Shown: one piece after another, positions 59,896 to 64,000 of the stretch | How the letters are laid out: every line of letters starts with the position of its first letter | Numbering within the stretch: position 1 is the stretch's first letter | Notes under the pieces: model-generated | Seen by the model: the letters and a program-made list of their open reading frames with translations, nothing else | Told to the model about the DNA's origin: nothing | Database searches by the model: none | Position numbers and translations under genes: made by a program | Assembly: GCF_038070315.1 (NCBI RefSeq) | Contig: NZ_JBBPCC010000031.1 | Span: 11,368 to 75,367, forward strand | Direction: 5' to 3' | DNA length: 64,000 nt | Source: Paenibacillus_G filicis | GTDB lineage: Bacteria; Bacillota; Bacilli; Paenibacillales; NBRC-103111

Positions 59896-61581
59896 TCAAG
59901 ATGGATCATTTCCGGAAAGCAGCTCTTCCGTCTCTTCCAGCATCCGAGCCAGAGCAATCGGTGAATATTCCCGCCAGGGCTCAGAGGCGATCAGGCGAAT
60001 CTTGTTATCGCGCACGGCACGCAGGGATATCCATGCCTCCGAGCTGCGCAGCTTCTTCCAGTAATCCAGCGTCTCCGATTCCTTGCGGATCATCAGCAGC
60101 ATATGATCGGCATCTATGTTGTCCAGATCCTCCGTGGATAAAGGATGACTAAATTCCATCGAGTCCTGCGGGTAGGCCATGGGCAAGCCAAGCTCATGGT
60201 ATAGCAGCTCGCCGTAGCTGTAGCAGCTGCAGGCGTACAATTGATCTTTCAACAGCTTGAGCACCACCAGCCGGTGCTGCCCGCGCAGCTGTCCGATTCG
60301 GTCGCGCTGCTGCTTGAGCTTCTGCTCAAAGTCATCGATCCAGCACTCCGCCTCCTCGCGATCTCCAAGAACGACCGCCAGTTCTCTCAGCTTCCAGCGC
60401 CAGCCGAGACCATCCCTTGGCATCAGATACAGAGGTGCGATCTCCGACAGCCGCTCCTTCTCCCACTCCTCCAGATCAAAGTGTCCGATGATGAGCTCGG
60501 GCTTGGCATGGGCGAGCTTCTTCAGATTGGCTTCCTTGTAATGGTTATGGCGGTAGGCATCCAGGTGAACGGGGATATCCGCGCCATAGCGATCGCAGTA
60601 GTAGCCCGACCACTTGGGATGAAGCGGAGCGGAATACGGCATGACACCGAGCGCGAGCAAGTATCCGCTCACAGAGGCGGAGCCGTACGCCGCAATTTTC
60701 CGGGCCCTCTTCTTCATATAGCTGGAAGGCGACTCGCCGACTATTTTCTTGAATTTCCGGCTGAAATAGAACTCATCCCCGTATCCGATGCTATGGGCGA
60801 TGTCACGAAGCCGCAAATCCGTCTGCAGCATAAGCTGCTTGGCCCGGTCCAGACGGACCTTCGTCAAATAATCAAGCGCGCTAGTGCCATAAGTTTTTTT
60901 GAAAAGCTCGACATAATATTTAGGACTGACCTCGGCCATCGACGCCAGCAGATCGATGGAGATATCCTCCTTGTAGCAATGGTCGATATAGGCTTTGGAC
61001 CGCTGCAGCGCTTCAGCCGTACCGCCGCCCGCACATTCCCGGTCTGCTGCAAGAATCAGATACACCAGCTCCGTGCCCTTCAGCTGAGCGCGCATCCGTT
61101 CAAGACCATCGGCACTCTCCAGCCCTTCATGGATATCCCGGCATAGCGCTGCGGCCTGGCCCGGAGGCAGAATTCGTGCCTCGTCCTCAAGTCCAAAAAG
61201 CCCGGTAAATTCCGGGCCGGTAATTAAGGCTGGGTAACGTGAAGGGTCTTGAAGCTGCAGGCAATCCAGCCTGACCATATACACCGACAATTCGCCGCCC
61301 TTCTCTGCCGTAAGGCCCAGTGTGCCTCCAGGAGGACACAGATAGGCATGGTCGGGACGGATGCGGTATCTGCCTGTGGCTCCGACCCATTGACCGCTGC
61401 CGCTTACAGGGATGATGACGGCGGCGGAGACCGTTAGCTGCTGCTCCAGCTCATCCCCATCCACGCCTGTAAATAGATCGATCCCCGTTACCCTTACGAT
61501 AAGGCGTCCCGGATCGATCCCGCTCACGGTGCGCCGGACGGCAGACAAGTGCTCACTTCCAGCTAGTTGCTCAACCGGCAT
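59896..61581 (-). CDS. AraC-type regulator fused to a siderophore-binding domain (third)
   Basis: 561 residues from the ATG at 61581 (GAGGGG, 8 bases upstream). It has a cupin-like N-domain (about 25-150), an AraC helix-turn-helix pair (about 190-285: IDLLASMAEVSPKYYVELFKKTYG; LRDIAHSIGYGDEFYFSRKFKKIVGESPSSYM) and a cytosolic class III binding domain (about 295-555). It should sense imported siderophore and activate the downstream uptake operon, as Btr does. A Fur box 20 bases upstream makes its own synthesis iron-repressed. Confidence 0.9.
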   Translation of the reverse strand: MPVEQLAGSEHLSAVRRTVSGIDPGRLIVRVTGIDLFTGVDGDELEQQLTVSAAVIIPVSGSGQWVGATGRYRIRPDHAYLCPPGGTLGLTAEKGGELSVYMVRLDCLQLQDPSRYPALITGPEFTGLFGLEDEARILPPGQAAALCRDIHEGLESADGLERMRAQLKGTELVYLILAADRECAGGGTAEALQRSKAYIDHCYKEDISIDLLASMAEVSPKYYVELFKKTYGTSALDYLTKVRLDRAKQLMLQTDLRLRDIAHSIGYGDEFYFSRKFKKIVGESPSSYMKKRARKIAAYGSASVSGYLLALGVMPYSAPLHPKWSGYYCDRYGADIPVHLDAYRHNHYKEANLKKLAHAKPELIIGHFDLEEWEKERLSEIAPLYLMPRDGLGWRWKLRELAVVLGDREEAECWIDDFEQKLKQQRDRIGQLRGQHRLVVLKLLKDQLYACSCYSYGELLYHELGLPMAYPQDSMEFSHPLSTEDLDNIDADHMLLMIRKESETLDYWKKLRSSEAWISLRAVRDNKIRLIASEPWREYSPIALARMLEETEELLSGNDPS

Positions 61582-61601
61582 CGGAATCCCCTCTTTTCAT
61601 T

Positions 61602-61620
61602 GATAATGATTATCATTATA
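61602..61620. promoter_or_regulatory. Fur box of the third regulator
   Basis: GATAATGATTATCATTATA matches the Fur consensus at 17 of 19 bases and sits just upstream of the 61581 start. Confidence 0.85.
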
Positions 61621-61733
61621 TCAAAAAGAGGAGCTAATGTCGGTAGAAAATAAAGTATTAGACTGTCGTTGTTTTTTATGGTAAGGTTCTCCGCGCTGAC
61701 TATAACGGCAAGTTTTAAGAACTTTCTATCTGC

Positions 61734-61997
61734 TCATCTTAGCATCGCACTGGCAATTGTCAAAAAGTCCTCCCGACTGATCTCAAAATGACCGTAGCTG
61801 AAGGAAGTACCCCTCCATTAAAGAGTATCCCTGCCCTGGCACTCCTATCACAGATACGCCAGCTTCACTCAAAGCCTGAATATCCCGTAGATGGTTCTCA
61901 CGCTTGTTTCAAATGTAGCGGCTAAATCCTCGGCTCGTAACGCTTCGTTACGCTGCAGCTCAAGCACTATGGCTAACAAACGATCCGTTTTGTTCAT
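61734..61997 (-). pseudogene. Frameshifted and truncated HTH-11/WYL-type regulator
   Basis: The ATG at 61997 starts MNKTDRLLAIVLELQRNEALRAEDLAATFETSVRTIY, the helix-turn-helix of YobV/DeoR-type regulators. The frame breaks near 61885. One base restores it to RDIQALSEAGVSVIGVPGQGYSLMEGYFL. A second shift near 61800 leads to HFEISREDFLTIASAMLR and a stop. Intact members have about 300 residues including a WYL domain, none of which is left. It probably once controlled a divergent gene on its right. Confidence 0.75.
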
Positions 61998-62185
61998 GCA
62001 CTGCACCCTTTTCCGAGAGATTTTTTTATACCAGAGTTATTATATCAGGCTTTTTTTAAGAGAAAAGAGAGGTCAAATGCAATGTTGGTTGTCACACTTC
62101 GGGAGGGTCGATTCGTCAATATCATGTAGAGCCGAACAAGCGGTTCTAATAAAAAATTAAAGGAGTGGTACACATTAAATCAAGA

Positions 62186-62647
62186 ATGGATAGTCCTGTT
62201 AAGGTTGTACCCGATGTATCCCAAGCTTTACAAGACCTGTCCAAAGCTCTGTTTGCATCCGCAGAGAAAACAGGTATTCCGAAGGGCATGCTCTTCCTTA
62301 CGTATTTTCGGACAAGCCAAATTAATGGGGACAGCGCATGCGTCGAACTTCATTCGCGGAATGCCTTGGCGGCAGGCGAATCTATAGAGCGTATACTGGC
62401 GGTGTCGGCATGGCGTGATACGAAATGCTTCAATGACGCCGAGCATGCTGCCCTTGCACTTTGTGAATCGGTCACCCGAATCAATGACCGGGAAGTTCCC
62501 GTGCCGGACGAGATCTTTAATGAGGCGGCCCGTCACTACGATGTGGCTGCACTGGCTACCCTTATCGCAGGGTTCTCTACAGCGAACCTCTGGAATCGAT
62601 TTAACGTCGCTACAAGACAGATCGCTGCATTTTCTGCAGACAAATAA
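62186..62647 (+). CDS. Carboxymuconolactone decarboxylase (AhpD-like) family protein
   Basis: 153 residues from the ATG at 62186. The strong ribosome site AAAGGAGTG (62159-62167) better suits an in-frame ATT at 62174, which would give the family's usual opening xKSRMD; an ATG-to-ATT change is possible. The fold signature FRTSQINGDSACVELHS matches the AhpD peroxidase motif N-G-C-x-x-C-x-x-H, but the first Cys is replaced (D-S-A-C), so disulfide-based peroxidase activity is doubtful. It precedes the azoreductase by 93 bases on the same strand, suggesting a redox/quinone stress unit. Confidence 0.85.
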   Translation: MDSPVKVVPDVSQALQDLSKALFASAEKTGIPKGMLFLTYFRTSQINGDSACVELHSRNALAAGESIERILAVSAWRDTKCFNDAEHAALALCESVTRINDREVPVPDEIFNEAARHYDVAALATLIAGFSTANLWNRFNVATRQIAAFSADK

Positions 62648-62740
62648 TGCATTAACGTCTCTACTCGTCAAGTCGCAGACGTTTTGGCCAAAAAATAAAT
62701 CGGCAGTCGCCGCACAATGAAAACGGAGGTTTTTCCTTTT

Positions 62741-63388
62741 ATGGCAACCGTACTTTATATTACAGCTCACCCGCGTGATGATGAGCGTTCCTATTCCATG
62801 ACAGTAGGAAAAGAATTTTTACAAGTTTACCGTTCCACCAATCCGCAAGACGAGATCGTGCATCTCGATTTGTTTAAGATGGATCTCCCTCAACACGATG
62901 GTGACATATTGGATGCACGGGATAAGCTTAGACAAGGGGTGTCTTTCGATCAATTAACGCCTGCGGAGCAAAGTAAATTCGGACGTATTCTCCAAGTCAT
63001 TGAACAAGTCGTAGCTGCAGACAAATATATTTTGGTCTCGCCGATCTGGAATTTTTCCTATCCGTCAGTTATGAAGAATTTTCTTGACGCAATCGTCCTT
63101 CCAGGAATGACGGTTAAATATAATTCTGACGGCACTAGAACCGTTGCGCTTAGCGGTAAAAAAGCAGTTCATATTCAAGCATCTGGAAGTATCTTGTCGC
63201 CTGGCTCAGGGGGGGCCTACGCAGATGATGAAATGGGGCACCGTCACATAAAAGCCATTCTGAACTTTTTAGGTTTAACGGATTTTCAAGGCATCTTTGT
63301 TGAAGGGATGCAAGAGTTCGCTGATCGAGCGGAGGAGTTCAAGGAAAAGGCGCTCCGAGAAGCGCGTCAAGTAGCGGAAAACTTCTAA
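62741..63388 (+). CDS. azoR: FMN-dependent NADH-azoreductase
   Basis: 215 residues from the ATG at 62741 (CGGAGG, 11 bases upstream). It is a flavodoxin-fold FMN enzyme of the AzoR/AcpD family: VLYITAHPRDDERSYSMTVGKEF at the N-terminus, the FMN loop PIWNFSYPSVMKNFLDAIVLPGMTVKY, and IQASGSILSPGSGG near residue 145. It reduces quinones and azo compounds by two-electron transfer with NADH and protects against electrophile and thiol stress. It is the last gene before a terminator and a low-GC tail. Confidence 0.92.
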   Translation: MATVLYITAHPRDDERSYSMTVGKEFLQVYRSTNPQDEIVHLDLFKMDLPQHDGDILDARDKLRQGVSFDQLTPAEQSKFGRILQVIEQVVAADKYILVSPIWNFSYPSVMKNFLDAIVLPGMTVKYNSDGTRTVALSGKKAVHIQASGSILSPGSGGAYADDEMGHRHIKAILNFLGLTDFQGIFVEGMQEFADRAEEFKEKALREARQVAENF

Positions 63389-63412
63389 CAGCAAATGACG
63401 TGGATCTACTAG

Positions 63413-63451
63413 AGAAGGGAAGCTGTGCAAATGGCTTCCCTTGCTCTTTTT
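63413..63451 (+). terminator. Terminator after the azoreductase gene
   Basis: Stem AAGGGAAGC (63415-63423) with GCTTCCCTT (63434-63442), then CTCTTTTT. Confidence 0.85.
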
Positions 63452-63584
63452 CGCAGTGGCTTGGACGGTCGCCTTGCAACAATTGCTCGATCTCGTCAAC
63501 GAAATCGCCACTAAGGCAGGAAAAGGCTGTCGGCTCTGATTCAGCGTCAACTCCAGCACTGGGTTGCCAGTCTGCCCAGTTACA

Positions 63585-63857
63585 TCAGGGCTTGTTTGCC
63601 GATTTCATGCTGCGAAAATTGAGTTTATCATCTATCTTCCGCTCTTCAAGATAAGTGAAATACTGTTTTAATGCATAGCAATAAGTCTTCAGTGTGTTGT
63701 TGCTTTTACCTGTCTGATCCAGGTATTTTAGATACTTCATCATAGGAACAACTGGAACACCTACCTCGTCCAACAGCAAATATCTCTTTGTATTATCATT
63801 AAGAATTCCTTCTTGTACTCTCACAACAAAACTCCCAACGAAAGCTTGTATCCTCAA
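63585..63857 (-). pseudogene. Tyrosine integrase N-terminal fragment
   Basis: 90 residues. After a short lead the sequence matches the N-terminal SAM-like core-binding domain of phage/transposon integrases (VPVVPMMKYLKYLDQTGKSNNTLKTYCYALKQYFTYLEERKI). It stops after residue 90 at MKSANKP, far short of the catalytic domain with the R-H-R-Y residues (usual length 300-400). Its base composition is AT-rich compared with the rest of the window, consistent with a remnant of a mobile element. Confidence 0.7.
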
Positions 63858-63909
63858 TATATTTTTATTTTTCAGTCTAATGTAGTGTAGTGCTTATGAA
63901 AAGTAAACA

Positions 63910-63972
63910 AGCCCATAACCGTATTTGGAAGTAAATTAATTTTCCAATTTATAAGGGTATGGGCTCTCTTTG
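63910..63972. repeat. Long imperfect hairpin at the right edge
   Basis: AGCCCATA (63910-63917) pairs with TATGGGCT (63958-63965), and TTGGAA (63925-63930) with TTCCAA (63942-63947). It may be a terminator or the end of a mobile element whose remainder lies outside the window. I see no gene in 63858-64000. Confidence 0.5.
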
Positions 63973-64000
63973 CTCCTAAATAAGGCAGTGTAGGTTCTTA

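Overview
The window looks like chromosomal DNA of a moderately high-GC, spore-forming Firmicute of the Paenibacillaceae, most likely Paenibacillus or a close relative. The reasons are the many copper-amine-oxidase-type stalk-domain proteins, AraC regulators fused to siderophore-binding domains, Bacillus-type families (YhcX, YdjO, YtiB, YwaC, KimA, YdjI, CBO0543), three T-box leaders and AGGAGG-type ribosome sites. There is no complete mobile element and no CRISPR array. A low-GC tail from about 63.6 kb holds a broken integrase.

Layout. 1-10.5 kb: YhcX (partial), a PAS-GGDEF-EAL protein, an unknown 560-residue protein, a PAP2 phosphatase, a cold-shock gene with ydjO, a LiaG-like protein, a stress protein, a truncated UvrC-like nuclease and a DedA-type membrane protein. 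10.5-12.3 kb: a cluster of DnaA-box-like sites followed by a T-box-controlled serS. 12.6-22 kb: two CBO0543 proteins, carbonic anhydrase, YkvA-type protein, the alarmone synthetase YwaC, an AI-2E-type exporter, an acyltransferase, a stalk/DUF3298 protein and a cytochrome P450. 21.6-23.4 kb: hflX behind a long leader with a 12-codon uORF and an intrinsic terminator, which looks like ribosome-controlled attenuation. 23.4-27 kb: a YdjI/YdjH/YdjG-like envelope-stress operon under a SigW-like promoter. 27-30 kb: YitT and the potassium importer KimA.

Iron and sulfur. Three siderophore loci (30.2-32.9, 39.7-43.6 and 55.2-61.6 kb) each pair a binding lipoprotein with an AraC regulator that carries its own binding-protein domain, and all have Fur boxes. 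Only the third has permeases, none has an ATPase, and two carry hydrolases that may release iron from siderophores. Between them (33-39.6 kb) lies a cystine-type ABC transporter plus two flavin monooxygenases, divergent from a cytosolic HTH-binding-protein fusion that probably controls organosulfur use.

tRNA and translation. ileS (type 2) has an Ile T-box. Divergent from it, a complete Phe-specific T-box leader runs straight into three tandem tRNA-Phe genes instead of an enzyme gene. This is the most unusual arrangement in the window. Further right are a DUF6273 protein, a signal peptidase I homologue whose catalytic Ser is Ala, a DUF1835 protein, a frameshifted HTH regulator relic, a carboxymuconolactone decarboxylase-family protein, an azoreductase and the integrase fragment.
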